Shown in pieces: positions 52,615-62,598 of a stretch of DNA of 64,000 nucleotides. Positions within the stretch are counted from its first letter, which is position 1; each line of letters begins with the position of its first letter. The stretch is from Ruminococcus callidus (GTDB taxonomy: Bacteria; Bacillota; Clostridia; Oscillospirales; Ruminococcaceae): contig NZ_JAJFCK010000015.1 of the NCBI RefSeq assembly GCF_020709055.1, forward strand, positions 1 to 64,000, read 5' to 3'. The notes under the pieces are model-generated. The model did not search any database, was not told the origin of the DNA, and was given only the letters and a program-made list of their open reading frames with translations. The translations under genes were made by a program, and so were the position numbers.

Positions 52615-52760
52615 AAAGAGAGCGTCATACAAATCCGGCTGTTTTTCAGAAAGCTGTCCATATTTTGAGCACACAGGCTTTCGCAGCCTTTTTCGGCACC
52701 GCATTCCGGTACATCATGAATACATACCGGTATTTTTCGCAGCAAAAGGGAGCACACAAC

Positions 52761-53777
52761 ATGTTTACAAAAGATATTGGTATTGATCTTGGCACCGCAA
52801 ATACTCTCGTGTATGTACGAGGAAAGGGAATTATCATCCGGGAACCGTCGGTCGTGGCGGTTAACACCCACACGGATCGTGCCAAATATGTGGGAAAAGA
52901 AGCAAAAGATGTCATCGGACGCACCCCCGGCTCCATCGTGGCAGTCCGTCCGCTGAAAGACGGCGTCATTGCAGATTTTGAGACAACCACCATTTTATTG
53001 CAGGAGTTCATCCGCAAGGCCATGCACGGCAAAATGTTCGCCCGTGCACGTGTCATCATCTGCATTCCGTCCGGCGTCACCGCCGTGGAACGGCGTGCCG
53101 TACAGGATGCCGCAGACCACGCCGGCGCACGTCCGGTGCTCATTGTGGAAGAGCCAATGGCAGCTGCCATCGGTGCCGGTCTGCCCACCACAGAGCCGAC
53201 CGGCTGCATGGTAGTGGATATCGGCGGCGGCACAAGCGAGGTCGCAGTGATCTCCCTGGGAGGCATTGTGGTTTCGAAGAGTGTGCGCTGCGCCGGCGAT
53301 GCGTGCGATGCAGCCATCATCAACTACATTAAAAAGCGCTATAACCTGCTCATCGGCGAACGCACAGCGGAGAGCATCAAGATTCAGATTGGCACCGCCT
53401 ACCCCATCGACCGCAACGAAACCATGCAGATCAAGGGACGCAACCTCATGAGCGGACTCCCCGAAAATGTCAACATCACCTCCGACGAGGTGCGGGAAGC
53501 GCTGGCGGAACCGCTGTCACGCATTGTGGATGCGGTGCGCTGGACGCTGGAACAGACGCCGCCAGAGCTGGCTGCCGACATCATTGACCACGGCATCACT
53601 CTTACCGGCGGCGGTGCGCTGCTGCGTGGACTGGATCAGCTGATTCACAAGGAAACCGGCATGCCGGTCTTCATTGCGGAGTATCCGCTGGACTGCGTGG
53701 TCGAGGGCACGGGAAAGATTCTGGAAAACATGGACAAATACCGGGATACGCTGATGGATGAATCCCGCTTTGCATAA
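52761..53777 (+). CDS. mreB: Rod shape-determining protein MreB
   Basis: A 338-residue bacterial actin. The phosphate-1 loop is [12 protein letters not shown], then [18 protein letters not shown] and [12 protein letters not shown]. It polymerises under the membrane and steers lateral wall synthesis. AAGGGAG lies 9 nt before the ATG at 52761; the frame from 52665 is unsupported. mreC, mreD and mrdA follow. Confidence 0.96.
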   Translation: MFTKDIGIDLGTANTLVYVRGKGIIIREPSVVAVNTHTDRAKYVGKEAKDVIGRTPGSIVAVRPLKDGVIADFETTTILLQEFIRKAMHGKMFARARVIICIPSGVTAVERRAVQDAADHAGARPVLIVEEPMAAAIGAGLPTTEPTGCMVVDIGGGTSEVAVISLGGIVVSKSVRCAGDACDAAIINYIKKRYNLLIGERTAESIKIQIGTAYPIDRNETMQIKGRNLMSGLPENVNITSDEVREALAEPLSRIVDAVRWTLEQTPPELAADIIDHGITLTGGGALLRGLDQLIHKETGMPVFIAEYPLDCVVEGTGKILENMDKYRDTLMDESRFA

Positions 53778-53801
53778 CACGAAAACAGGAGGCAAAACCA
53801 C

Positions 53802-54662
53802 ATGGGCAGCTTTTTCAAAAGCAAAAAATTCCGGATCATTCTCTGCGTTGTTGCGCTGCTCATCGGCGTGATGCTCTATGCCGTGACGCAGGACGGACAC
53901 ACACTGCCGACAACCGGATTCGTGGGAACGGTTCTCAAGCCGGTTCGTGCGGTGTCCAATCAGATTTCCCAGACGGTAGAGCGTACCCTCGATGTCTTTG
54001 CAAAATCAAAGTCCTATCAGACGGAAAACCAGGAACTGCAGCAGCGTGTGGCAGAGCTGGAAAACCAGCTGGTGGACTACCACAAGACGCAGGAGGAGCT
54101 GGAAGATCTCAAGGGCTTCATGGGCGTCAAGAAAGACCATGAAGACTATGTGCTCTCCGATCCCTGTGCTATTATTGGCTATGTGGAGAACGACCCGTTC
54201 CACGCCTTTTACATCGATCAGGGCAGCGAGGACGGCATTTCCGTTTACGATCCGGTGGTGACATCAGAGGGGCTTGTAGGAATTATTTCCGAGGTTTCCC
54301 AGCACTATTCCACCGTGGAAACCATCTGCTCCCCCAATCTCTCCATCGGTGCGGAATCCTCTGAAAAAAAAGAATCCGGCATTGTAGAAGGAGATGTCAC
54401 ACTGACCGCAGATTACCAGTGCCGCATGATCTATCTGGAAAAGGAGACCACGCTGAAAGAGGGCGACCTCATCGTCACTTCCAATTCCGTGGGAATCTTC
54501 CCGCAGGGCTATCTCATCGGTTCGGTGCAGTCCATTGAGCCGATGGACAGCGGGCTGAGCTATTGCGCCATTTTGAAGCCGTCCGTTGATCTGGCGAGTC
54601 TGACCAACGTTATTGTTATCACAGATTTTGCCGGAAAGGAGCAGAAGGATGCGGAGAACTAA
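53802..54662 (+). CDS. mreC: Rod shape-determining protein MreC
   Basis: A 286-residue bitopic protein with one transmembrane segment (about 11-27), a coiled coil (about 65-105) and two beta-barrel domains outside. VVTSEGLVGIISEVS is typical. It links MreB to PBP2. AGGAGG precedes the ATG; mreD overlaps its end by 14 nt. Confidence 0.93.
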   Translation: MGSFFKSKKFRIILCVVALLIGVMLYAVTQDGHTLPTTGFVGTVLKPVRAVSNQISQTVERTLDVFAKSKSYQTENQELQQRVAELENQLVDYHKTQEELEDLKGFMGVKKDHEDYVLSDPCAIIGYVENDPFHAFYIDQGSEDGISVYDPVVTSEGLVGIISEVSQHYSTVETICSPNLSIGAESSEKKESGIVEGDVTLTADYQCRMIYLEKETTLKEGDLIVTSNSVGIFPQGYLIGSVQSIEPMDSGLSYCAILKPSVDLASLTNVIVITDFAGKEQKDAEN

Positions 54663-55239
54663 GTTTACCCCATTCCGGGAAAACCGGCATCCCAAAAACA
54701 TGCGCCTGCGCAATGTCTTTCGCTGGATTCTCTATGGACTGCTGATTCTGCTGGCATTTATCTTTTCTACCTCCGGCGATTACACCAAACCGCTGCTGAT
54801 GATCCCCATCGCCCTGTGTATCTCCTCCGTTTCCAAGGAGGCAGTAGCAGGCGGCGTGGGAATCGTGTGCGGTTTTTGCATGGATGTCACCACTGGTTCG
54901 CTGCCGGGATATCACGCAATTCTGCTGTTTCTCCTGTGCATGCTGACTGCACTGCTCTACGACCGGCTCATGCAGCGGCGCTATTTCAACATGTTGCTGT
55001 TCACCGCTGTTGTGACATTTTTGGTGACTGGTGCGGACTTCGTCTTTCGGTATGCCATGTGGGGCTATGACCATATGGCAATGATCTATACGCACTACAT
55101 GCTGCCCTGCCTGCTGTACACCTGCATCAGCACCATTGTTATCTACCCCGTTTTCCACTGCATCCACCGCTTCCTGCTTCCGCAGCAGCGGCGCACCATT
55201 GAGAAAACCATTCGCACCCTTGAGGAATCCGAGGAGTAA
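54649..55239 (+). CDS. mreD: Rod shape-determining protein MreD
   Basis: A 196-residue membrane protein with about five transmembrane segments. AAAGGAG lies 8 nt before the ATG at 54649, inside the end of mreC. Its place between mreC and the PBP2 gene is the conserved order. Sequence conservation in this family is low, so the call rests partly on context. Confidence 0.88.
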   Translation: MRRTKFTPFRENRHPKNMRLRNVFRWILYGLLILLAFIFSTSGDYTKPLLMIPIALCISSVSKEAVAGGVGIVCGFCMDVTTGSLPGYHAILLFLLCMLTALLYDRLMQRRYFNMLLFTAVVTFLVTGADFVFRYAMWGYDHMAMIYTHYMLPCLLYTCISTIVIYPVFHCIHRFLLPQQRRTIEKTIRTLEESEE

Positions 55240-55259
55240 TCCCCCAGAAAGGAAGTCAC

Positions 55260-57344
55260 ATGAAACACACTGCATCGAGTTATGTCAAGCTCTCTCTTGC
55301 CAGTCTTTTGGTGCTGGCATCCTGCTGCCTTTGCGCTTGGAGATTGATGAAAATTCAGGTGGTGGAAAGTGAACGGTATTCCATTCAGCACGTAACCACG
55401 CAAAAATACACCCAGACCATTCAGGCGACACGCGGTGAGATCGTGGATTCCGAGGGAACCCCCATCATTGAAAACAAGGTGGGCTATGATGTCATCATCG
55501 AGCCGGATACTTTTCCGGAGGACAACGCCAAGGGCAATCAGATTCTGCTCTCCATTGCCGACATTCTGCAAAAGCATCAGGTACAGTGGAGTTCTTCCCT
55601 GCCCATCTCGCAGACGAAGCCGTATACGTTCACAGGCGACGATGATGCCGTGGCTGAACTGAAAGAGAACCTCAAGCTCAATGTCTACGCCACAGCAGAA
55701 AACTGCATGGACAAGCTGGTCGCTGACTATGACATTTCCGACAGCTATTCGCAGGAAGAACAGCGCATTCTGGCTGGCATCCGCTACGAAATGCAGCTGC
55801 GCAGCTTCTCCCTGAGCAACCGGTTTCTGCTGGCGGAGGATGTGCCGCTGGAAACCGTCACAGAGCTGAAAGAACGTGGCATCACCCTCAGCGGCATGGA
55901 CATCACCGAGGAAGCCGTCCGCTCTGTGGCACAGGGCAATGTGGTACCCCACGAGATCGGCACAGTCGGTCCGATTTACGCTACGGAATATGAGGAACTG
56001 AAATCCAAGGGTTACAATCTGGACGACGTGGTGGGAAAGAGCGGCATCGAACAGGCCATGGAGAGCGAACTGCGCGGCACAGACGGCATTAAAACCATCA
56101 CCGTGGAAAACGGCAAGGTGGTTTCCTCGGATATCACCAAGCCGGTGCAGTCCGGTCACACCGTGCAGCTCACCGTCAACAGCAAGTTTCAGGGAAAGCT
56201 GCAGGAAATTCTGGACAGCTTCATCGGCAATTTTGACAGCCTGCGGGACGACCGCACCGAAAGTCTGGGCGAGGTTTCCTGCGGTGCGCTGGTAGTGCTG
56301 GATGCCAAGGACGGCGGTGTTCTCGGCATGGCAACAGCGCCCACCTACGATCTGGGCGAGTACAAGACCAATTACGAGGAAATCCTCAACGCCAAGAACT
56401 CCCCTCTGTTTGACCGTGCAGCCTACGGACTGTACCGCCCCGGTTCCACCTTTAAAACCATTACCGCCACTGCCGGCATGAACGAGGGCATCATCAACGG
56501 AAATTCCACCTATTACTGCGGCCAGACCTACGAATTCCACGACCACACCTACAGCTGTACAGGCTACCACGGTGACATCGCCCTCACCCGTGCGCTTCAG
56601 GTTTCCTGCAACATCTTCTTCTATAAGCTCTCGGAAAAGCTCACCATCGACGGCATCACCAAATACGCCCGTCTGTTTGGATTGGGACAGGCAACTGGTC
56701 TGGAAACCGGTGACGCTGCCGGTCATCTCTCCGATCAGGAAACTTTCGCAGAAATGGGAGAGGATTGGACAGTCGGTCAGGTGCTCCAGAGCGCCATCGG
56801 TCAGGGTGAATGGGCAGTTACACCGCTGCAAATGGCAAATGTCGCCTGTACCATCGCCAACAACGGCGTGCGCTATCAGCCACATCTGGTGGACAGCATC
56901 TGGGACTACAACCACGAGAACTGCGTCGAGGAGATCGACCCTGTGGTTGCCGGCGAGATCAAACCCACCTCAGACGAAGTCTTTCAGTATGTGGAAAGCG
57001 GTATGATCGCCGCATCCACCAACAACTTTCCCACGCAATACTCTCTGCAAAATCTGGGATTTGACGTGGCGATCAAAACCGGTACCCCGCAGGTGGACGG
57101 CAGAGTACAGGACTCCTTCTTCATCGGCTATGCACCGGCAGAAAATCCGGAAATCGCTTTCGCCGGCGTTATCGAGGGCGGCGAGTACTCCAAGTACATG
57201 ATCCGCTCCATCATTCAGGCGTATCAGCAGTGCGTCAAGGGCGAAAATGTCACCATCGACAACTTCGTTACAACAACTGCAACCACAACAGCAGCTTCTT
57301 CCGCATCCACCACGACAGTCACAACAGCGAGTCAGCACTCGTAA
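55260..57344 (+). CDS. mrdA: Penicillin-binding protein 2 (elongation transpeptidase)
   Basis: A 694-residue class B PBP: N-terminal transmembrane anchor (about 8-27), dimerisation domain, and transpeptidase domain with RPGSTFKT (SxxK), VSCN (SxN) and KTGTPQ (KTG). It cross-links lateral-wall peptidoglycan with MreBCD. GAAAGGA precedes the ATG. An unusual C-terminal tail of about 22 residues is Thr/Ala/Ser-rich, like the linkers of exported proteins here. rodA is not in the window. Confidence 0.95.
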   Translation: MKHTASSYVKLSLASLLVLASCCLCAWRLMKIQVVESERYSIQHVTTQKYTQTIQATRGEIVDSEGTPIIENKVGYDVIIEPDTFPEDNAKGNQILLSIADILQKHQVQWSSSLPISQTKPYTFTGDDDAVAELKENLKLNVYATAENCMDKLVADYDISDSYSQEEQRILAGIRYEMQLRSFSLSNRFLLAEDVPLETVTELKERGITLSGMDITEEAVRSVAQGNVVPHEIGTVGPIYATEYEELKSKGYNLDDVVGKSGIEQAMESELRGTDGIKTITVENGKVVSSDITKPVQSGHTVQLTVNSKFQGKLQEILDSFIGNFDSLRDDRTESLGEVSCGALVVLDAKDGGVLGMATAPTYDLGEYKTNYEEILNAKNSPLFDRAAYGLYRPGSTFKTITATAGMNEGIINGNSTYYCGQTYEFHDHTYSCTGYHGDIALTRALQVSCNIFFYKLSEKLTIDGITKYARLFGLGQATGLETGDAAGHLSDQETFAEMGEDWTVGQVLQSAIGQGEWAVTPLQMANVACTIANNGVRYQPHLVDSIWDYNHENCVEEIDPVVAGEIKPTSDEVFQYVESGMIAASTNNFPTQYSLQNLGFDVAIKTGTPQVDGRVQDSFFIGYAPAENPEIAFAGVIEGGEYSKYMIRSIIQAYQQCVKGENVTIDNFVTTTATTTAASSASTTTVTTASQHS

Positions 57345-57452
57345 ACGCACAACAAATTTGAAAGGAAGGCTGTTTTTTCGTCAAAATAGATAAACAGGAC
57401 TATGGAAACCACCATACATTTCACAATTTTATCGCTCTTGCGGATAAAAACT

Positions 57453-57480
57453 TTGACAAATCCCAGTTTTGTGGTATAAT
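57453..57480 (+). promoter_or_regulatory. Promoter of mgsA
   Basis: TTGACA (57453-57458), 16-nt spacer, TATAAT (57475-57480). The rest of 57345-57587 holds no gene that I can see. Confidence 0.7.
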
Positions 57481-57587
57481 AATATCAAAGACATTCGTAT
57501 CAAAATCATAATAAAAATAACTTTATTACAAAAAATAATTTCATTTTTGTAGAAATTGATGAAAAATAGAAAGGATTGGTTTCCCAA

Positions 57588-57992
57588 ATGACAATTGCAC
57601 TGATTGCACATGATGCAAAGAAAGAACTTATGATTCAGTTCTGTATTGCTTACTGCGGCATTCTCTCCCGGCACACGCTGTGTGCCACCGGAACAACCGG
57701 AAAGCAGGTGGCAGAGGCAACGGGTCTGCGGATTCAGCGGTATCTCAGCGGTTCGCAGGGCGGCGACCAGCAGATTGCTGCCCGCATCTCCTGCAACGAG
57801 ATCGACGTGCTGCTGTTCTTCCGTGACCCCATCAATCGCAAGGCTTCGGAGCCCAATGAAATGAACCTGCTCCGCCTGTGCGATGTTCACAACGTTCCGG
57901 TCGCAACCAACATCGCCACCGCAGAAGCCCTGATCATGGCGCTGGAGCGCGGCGATCTGGATTGGCGTGAGATCGGCAATCCGTCCATCTAA
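57588..57992 (+). CDS. mgsA: Methylglyoxal synthase
   Basis: A 134-residue enzyme turning dihydroxyacetone phosphate into methylglyoxal. It begins IALIAHDAKK and has ATGTTGKQVAEATGL, SGSQGGDQQIAARI and FFRDPINRK. The ATG at 57588 follows a distant AAAGGA; the TTG at 57576 is the other option. It lies downstream of mrdA but has its own promoter. Confidence 0.94.
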   Translation: MTIALIAHDAKKELMIQFCIAYCGILSRHTLCATGTTGKQVAEATGLRIQRYLSGSQGGDQQIAARISCNEIDVLLFFRDPINRKASEPNEMNLLRLCDVHNVPVATNIATAEALIMALERGDLDWREIGNPSI

Positions 57993-58049
57993 CCGCCTTT
58001 TCCAGCAATGCGGCATCTGCCAATTTCCGCACAATGACTCATAAGTTGA

Positions 58050-58074
58050 CCCCTTTTCGGAGGGGCAATTTTTT
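58050..58074 (+). terminator. Terminator of mgsA
   Basis: Arms CCCCT and AGGGG followed by CAATTTTTT, before hisS. No T-box specifier loop or T-box motif was seen. Confidence 0.65.
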
Positions 58075-58107
58075 GCATATGGCAAGCATAGGAGGTTTTT
58101 TAACAAT

Positions 58108-59442
58108 ATGGCTATCAAAATCACACGCCCACAGGGAACCGAGGACATCACCCCCAAGCAGATCTACAAGTGGCACACGGTAGAACGTATGGCACGAGAG
58201 ACTGCGGAGAGCTTTGGTTTCCACGAAATGCGGATTCCGACATTTGAGAGTACCGATCTGTTCCTGCGCTCCGTGGGAGAAACCACTGACGTGGTACAGA
58301 AGGAAATGTACACCGTCAAGGCCAAGGAAACAGAATTCACGCTGCGTCCGGAGGGAACTTCCGGTTCCATCCGTTCCATGCTACAAAACGGTCTGCTCAA
58401 CGATGCGCTGCCGCAGAAAATCTTCTATATCCTCTCCTGCTTCCGCCACGAAAGACCGCAGGCAGGCAGACTGCGGGAATTTCACCAGTTTGGCGTGGAA
58501 ATGGCTGGCAGCGCCGGCCCTGCATCGGATGCGGAGATCATCGCCCTTGCCAAGGCAATTCTGGATCGTGCCGGTCTGAAAAACATTGCCCTGAACATCA
58601 ACTCCATCGGCTGTCCTACTTGCCGTGCAGAATACCACAAGGCGCTGCGGGCATATTTCCAGCCGCACAGAGACGAGCTGTGCGAAACCTGCCAGACCCG
58701 TCTGGAAAAGAACCCCATGCGTATTCTGGACTGCAAGAGCGAGATCTGCTCCGGCATTGCCAAGGATGCGCCCATCATTCTGGACTATCTCTGCGATGAG
58801 TGCCGCACGCACTTTGAAAAGCTGCAGGAATACCTGAAAGCGCAGAACATCGAATACACCATCAATCCGAAAATCGTTCGCGGTTTGGATTACTATACCA
58901 AGACGGTCTTTGAGTTTATCACCACAGACATCGGTGCACAGGGCACGGTCTGCGGCGGCGGACGCTATGACGGTCTGATCGAGCAGATGGGCGGCAAGCC
59001 CACACCGGCCATGGGCTTTGCCATGGGGCTGGAGCGTCTGATTTTGACCATGGAGAGCCAGGGTTGCGAGTTCCAGCCGCCGCACCAGTGCGACCTCTAC
59101 ATTGCGCCCATGGACGAGGCGGCCATTCCCACGGCAATGCAGATCGCAAGCTCGCTGCGTACTTCCGGCTATCAGGTGGAATACGACCTGATGCAGCGCA
59201 AACTGAAAGCACAGATGAAGTACGCCGACAAGATCGGGGCTACCTTTGTTCTGGTGCTGGGCGAAAATGAATTGCAGTCCCAGCAGGCAAACCTGAAAAA
59301 CATGAAGACCAAAGAGCAGTTTCCCGTTTCTCTGGGCGAGAAATTTGAGGAAAAGTTTGACGATATCGCCATTCAGTACATGTTTCACGATGTCGTAAAT
59401 GATTTTGAAAAGGAGTGTGGAACGCATGGATCAAATGAATGA
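58108..59442 (+). CDS. hisS: Histidyl-tRNA synthetase
   Basis: A 444-residue class II synthetase. Motif 1 and 2 regions include RPQGTEDITP, TLRPEGTSGSIRSM and CFRHERPQAGRLREFHQFG; the His signatures are VRGLDYYTKTVFEF and GGGRYDGL. A C-terminal anticodon-binding domain follows. AGGAGG precedes the ATG. aspS overlaps its end by 17 nt, so both are cotranslated, as in many Bacillota. Confidence 0.95.
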   Translation: MAIKITRPQGTEDITPKQIYKWHTVERMARETAESFGFHEMRIPTFESTDLFLRSVGETTDVVQKEMYTVKAKETEFTLRPEGTSGSIRSMLQNGLLNDALPQKIFYILSCFRHERPQAGRLREFHQFGVEMAGSAGPASDAEIIALAKAILDRAGLKNIALNINSIGCPTCRAEYHKALRAYFQPHRDELCETCQTRLEKNPMRILDCKSEICSGIAKDAPIILDYLCDECRTHFEKLQEYLKAQNIEYTINPKIVRGLDYYTKTVFEFITTDIGAQGTVCGGGRYDGLIEQMGGKPTPAMGFAMGLERLILTMESQGCEFQPPHQCDLYIAPMDEAAIPTAMQIASSLRTSGYQVEYDLMQRKLKAQMKYADKIGATFVLVLGENELQSQQANLKNMKTKEQFPVSLGEKFEEKFDDIAIQYMFHDVVNDFEKECGTHGSNE

Positions 59443-61210
59443 ACTGCGCCGTACCTGCTACTGCACAGAGACCTGCGGAAAAATGGGAGAAACGGTGGTT
59501 GTCGGCGGATTTGCACAGAAAGTGCGGAATCTGGGAAACCTGATCTTCATCGACCTGCGTGATATCACCGGTATCGTACAGCTGGCATTCAACGACCAGA
59601 CCGACCGGGCAATTTTCGAAAAGGCTGCCTCCTGCCACAGCGAGTATGTGCTGCTGGCAAAGGGCACAGTTGCAAAGCGTTCCAGCGTGAATCCGGATCT
59701 GAAAACCGGTGAGCTGGAAATACTGGTGGAGGATCTGCGTGTGCTCTCCAAGGCACAGACACCGCCGTTCGCCATCACTGACGAAACCAAGACCAACGAG
59801 GAGCTTCGCCTGAAGTACCGCTATCTGGATCTGCGCCGTGCACCGCTCCAGCACAACCTGCTCATGCGCCACAAGATCGCACTGGCAGCCAGAGAGTACT
59901 TCTATGCCAACCACTTCACCGAGATCGAAACACCTATGATGATGAAGTCCACGCCGGAGGGCGCACGAGACTATCTCATCCCCTCCCGTGTCCACAACGG
60001 CAAGTTTTACGCACTGCCCCAGTCCCCCCAGATCTACAAGCAGCTGCTGATGGTTGCCGGCATGGATCGGTACATCCAGATTGCCCGCTGCTTCCGTGAC
60101 GAGGATTTGCGTGCAGACCGCCAGCCGGAATTCACCCAGATTGACCTGGAGATGTCTTTCGTTGACGTGGAGGACATCCTGCAAATGACAGAGGGCTTTG
60201 TGCAGTATCTGTTCCGCAAGGTGCTGGACATGGAGATTCCTACACCGCTGCCCCGCATGACCTACAAGGAAGCCATGGAGCGCTACGGTTCCGACAAACC
60301 GGACACCCGCTTCGGCATGGAGCTTCAGGATCTGTCGGACATCGTGAAGGACGTGGACTTCATGGTATTCCGCTCCGCTCTGGAAGCTGGCGGAAGTGTC
60401 CGTGCAATTGTTGCGAAAAACGCTGCATCTGTCCTGACCCGCAAGGAGATCGACAAGCTCACCGAAAAGGCAAAAGGCATTGGCGCAAAGGGTCTTGCCT
60501 TTGTCCGCTGGCACGATGAGAAGCCCAACTGCTCTTTCGCCAAGTTCCTGCCGGAGGGCAAGCTGGATGAAATCCTCAGCCATCTGGGCTGCGAAAAGGG
60601 CGACGTTGTCCTGATCGTGGCAGACAAGAACAAGGTGACACTGCCGGTTCTGGGCGCACTGCGTCTGGAGGTTGCCAAGAAGCTGGATCTGATTCCAGCC
60701 GGAAAGTTCAACTTCCTGTGGATCACACAGTTCCCGTTCTTCGAATGGAACGAGGACACCCAGCACTGGGATGCGATGCATCACCCGTTCACCATGCCTA
60801 TGGACGAGTGCCTGCCCTATCTGGACAGCGATCCGGCACGGGTCACTGCAAAGGCATTCGACCTGGTACTCAACGGCACAGAGCTGTCCTCCGGTTCCAT
60901 CCGTATCACGGACTATGAGCTTCAGGAGAAGATGTTCCAGGCACTGGGGCTGACCGACGAGGAAATCGAGGCAAAATTCGGCTTCCTGGTAGAGGCATAC
61001 CACTACGGTGCACCGCCGCACGGCGGTCTTGGCATCGGTCTGGATCGTCTGACCATGGTAATGCTCCAGGCAGAGAGTCTGCGTGACGTTGTGGCATTCC
61101 CGAAGGTACAAAACGCAAGCGAACTCATGAGCGCCTGCCCGTCTGCAGTTGATGCAGAGAGTCTGGATGTTCTGGGCATTCAGGTCACCCACAGCGAGGA
61201 CGACGAATAA
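59426..61210 (+). CDS. aspS: Aspartyl-tRNA synthetase
   Basis: A 594-residue bacterial-type class II synthetase with an OB-fold anticodon domain, the catalytic core FRDEDLRADRQPEFTQIDLE, a GAD insert and the ATP motif GGLGIGLDRLTM. AAGGAG precedes the ATG at 59426; ATG 59435 is possible. Whether it is discriminating (Asp only) cannot be told here. Confidence 0.95.
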   Translation: MDQMNELRRTCYCTETCGKMGETVVVGGFAQKVRNLGNLIFIDLRDITGIVQLAFNDQTDRAIFEKAASCHSEYVLLAKGTVAKRSSVNPDLKTGELEILVEDLRVLSKAQTPPFAITDETKTNEELRLKYRYLDLRRAPLQHNLLMRHKIALAAREYFYANHFTEIETPMMMKSTPEGARDYLIPSRVHNGKFYALPQSPQIYKQLLMVAGMDRYIQIARCFRDEDLRADRQPEFTQIDLEMSFVDVEDILQMTEGFVQYLFRKVLDMEIPTPLPRMTYKEAMERYGSDKPDTRFGMELQDLSDIVKDVDFMVFRSALEAGGSVRAIVAKNAASVLTRKEIDKLTEKAKGIGAKGLAFVRWHDEKPNCSFAKFLPEGKLDEILSHLGCEKGDVVLIVADKNKVTLPVLGALRLEVAKKLDLIPAGKFNFLWITQFPFFEWNEDTQHWDAMHHPFTMPMDECLPYLDSDPARVTAKAFDLVLNGTELSSGSIRITDYELQEKMFQALGLTDEEIEAKFGFLVEAYHYGAPPHGGLGIGLDRLTMVMLQAESLRDVVAFPKVQNASELMSACPSAVDAESLDVLGIQVTHSEDDE

Positions 61211-61226
61211 TTCTTTTGACCATTAT

Positions 61227-61275
61227 AAAAAAGAGCCAGCTCACAGGGAGATCCTCCCCACGGGCTGGCTCTTTT
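61227..61275. terminator. Bidirectional terminator after aspS
   Basis: Arms AAAAGAGCCAGC and GCTGGCTCTTTT serve aspS and the convergent transglutaminase-like gene; the T run is longer on the minus side. Confidence 0.85.
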
Positions 61276-61278
61276 GGA

Positions 61279-62487
61279 TTATTTCGGAACAATGCGCAAA
61301 ATATAGGTTTTGGGATCCTCCCAGTAGGAGAAGGATTGAATGTCCGAGAACACTTCGAAAATCATGTCCTCCTCTGCAAGGTCCGTGGCCGCCGCTAGCA
61401 GCTGTTCCTCCGAACCAAACTGGATGGTCAGCGGCAGCATTCCCGCCTCTCTCTGGCTTTGCAGCAGACTGCTGGCAGAGGCGTAGTCGTAGTAGTCCAG
61501 ATACCAGCCGTTTCTGCGATAGTAACAGGCATCTGTTGCAGTACAGGGCGGGACGATGGACGGCGTTTCGATTTCATGGGTGCGGAACAGTTCATCCTGC
61601 GTCATGCAGAAGTAGAAGTAATCCGTGTACTCCATTCCATCATTCACAGCGCTATCCCCCCACGTGGGGTCGCAATAGTATGGCTGTCCATCGATCCAGA
61701 TCAGATTCCATGCGTGCCCGACAGAACGGGATGTGCCGGTGACATAGGTGCAACGGATTCCGCTGGCATTCGCCAGATACTGAAACGTCTTGGCGTAGCC
61801 GGCGCAGACTGCCTTGCCATCAATCAGTCCGCCCAGCACGGAGCGCTTGCGGTTGGATTCTGCGGACTCCTCGTCCGCCACATCCTCATAGTCAATGCGT
61901 TCAATCACCGTCTGATAAAGGTACAGGGCACGGTCATACTCCTGGGGAATCTGCTTTGCCTGTGCAATGATGGGCGCTGCTGCAGCCTGCACCTGCGCCA
62001 GTTCCGACACAATGTCACGCTCCGAGATCCAGTATTCAAAACGGTAGGAAGTGCCCACTTGGGAAAATTGGTATGCCGACAGCCAGAACATCTCCGGATT
62101 GTCCGCATAGATGCTATCTAACAGCGCTATGGCAGCATCACCGTCTGTGCCATCCCAAAATGACCAGCTCCAGTCAAATTTCTCCAGATGCTGCTCCATC
62201 TCCGGCAGCATTTTCTGATAGCTGCTCTGCTCTGATTCGGACAGCAGCTGGTAATAGTAGTTGTCCGCATTTTCCGCCGGTGTGAACGGCACTGATGCTT
62301 CCGTACTTCCCGCAATATCCGAGATAGTCAGAACAGAGCTCTCCGTCGATACGGAACTCTCCTCATCGTCCCAGAACAAAATCGCTGCCACCAACAGCAG
62401 CAAAATTAAAAAGAGTCCGCCTGCAAAGACCAGTGCGCAGCCCAGACAGCATCCTTTTTTTTGTGTGCATCCCGTTTGATTCGCCAT
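61279..62487 (-). CDS. Membrane-anchored transglutaminase-like protein
   Basis: A 402-residue protein with an N-terminal Cys-rich stretch and a transmembrane segment (about 15-38). The C-terminal half is a transglutaminase-like cysteine-protease fold: GKAVCAGYAKTFQYL (Cys), VGHAWNLIWIDG (His) and YYCDPTWGD (Asp), a complete triad. Such proteins act outside on peptides or glycopeptides. GGAGAAGG precedes the ATG. The substrate is unknown and no partner lies nearby. Confidence 0.82.
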   Translation of the reverse strand: MANQTGCTQKKGCCLGCALVFAGGLFLILLLLVAAILFWDDEESSVSTESSVLTISDIAGSTEASVPFTPAENADNYYYQLLSESEQSSYQKMLPEMEQHLEKFDWSWSFWDGTDGDAAIALLDSIYADNPEMFWLSAYQFSQVGTSYRFEYWISERDIVSELAQVQAAAAPIIAQAKQIPQEYDRALYLYQTVIERIDYEDVADEESAESNRKRSVLGGLIDGKAVCAGYAKTFQYLANASGIRCTYVTGTSRSVGHAWNLIWIDGQPYYCDPTWGDSAVNDGMEYTDYFYFCMTQDELFRTHEIETPSIVPPCTATDACYYRRNGWYLDYYDYASASSLLQSQREAGMLPLTIQFGSEEQLLAAATDLAEEDMIFEVFSDIQSFSYWEDPKTYILRIVPK

Positions 62488-62520
62488 ACCTTCTCCCCTC
62501 AGAACCCGCCCTGTCTTTTG

Positions 62521-62563
62521 AAAAAAGGCGGTTCAAAACAAGATCCCGTTTCGAACCGCCTTT
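62521..62563 (-). terminator. Terminator of the cytidylate-kinase-like gene
   Basis: Minus-strand arms AGGCGGTTCGAA and TTTTGAACCGCCT followed by six T. Confidence 0.75.
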
Positions 62564-62598
62564 CTCAGAGCCTGCCATGACAGGTTCAATATTTTTGT

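Noticed and set aside
55143..56915. 590-residue minus-strand frame opposite mrdA
   Set aside because: Shadow of the PBP2 gene; no ribosome binding site or family similarity.
57993..58107. T-box element before hisS
   Set aside because: The 115-nt gap holds only a short terminator and no T-box motif or specifier loop.
59240..61192. 650-residue open frame on the minus strand opposite aspS
   Set aside because: It is a mirror of a conserved, well-recognised gene, has no ribosome binding site, and shows an unnatural His/Gln-rich composition.
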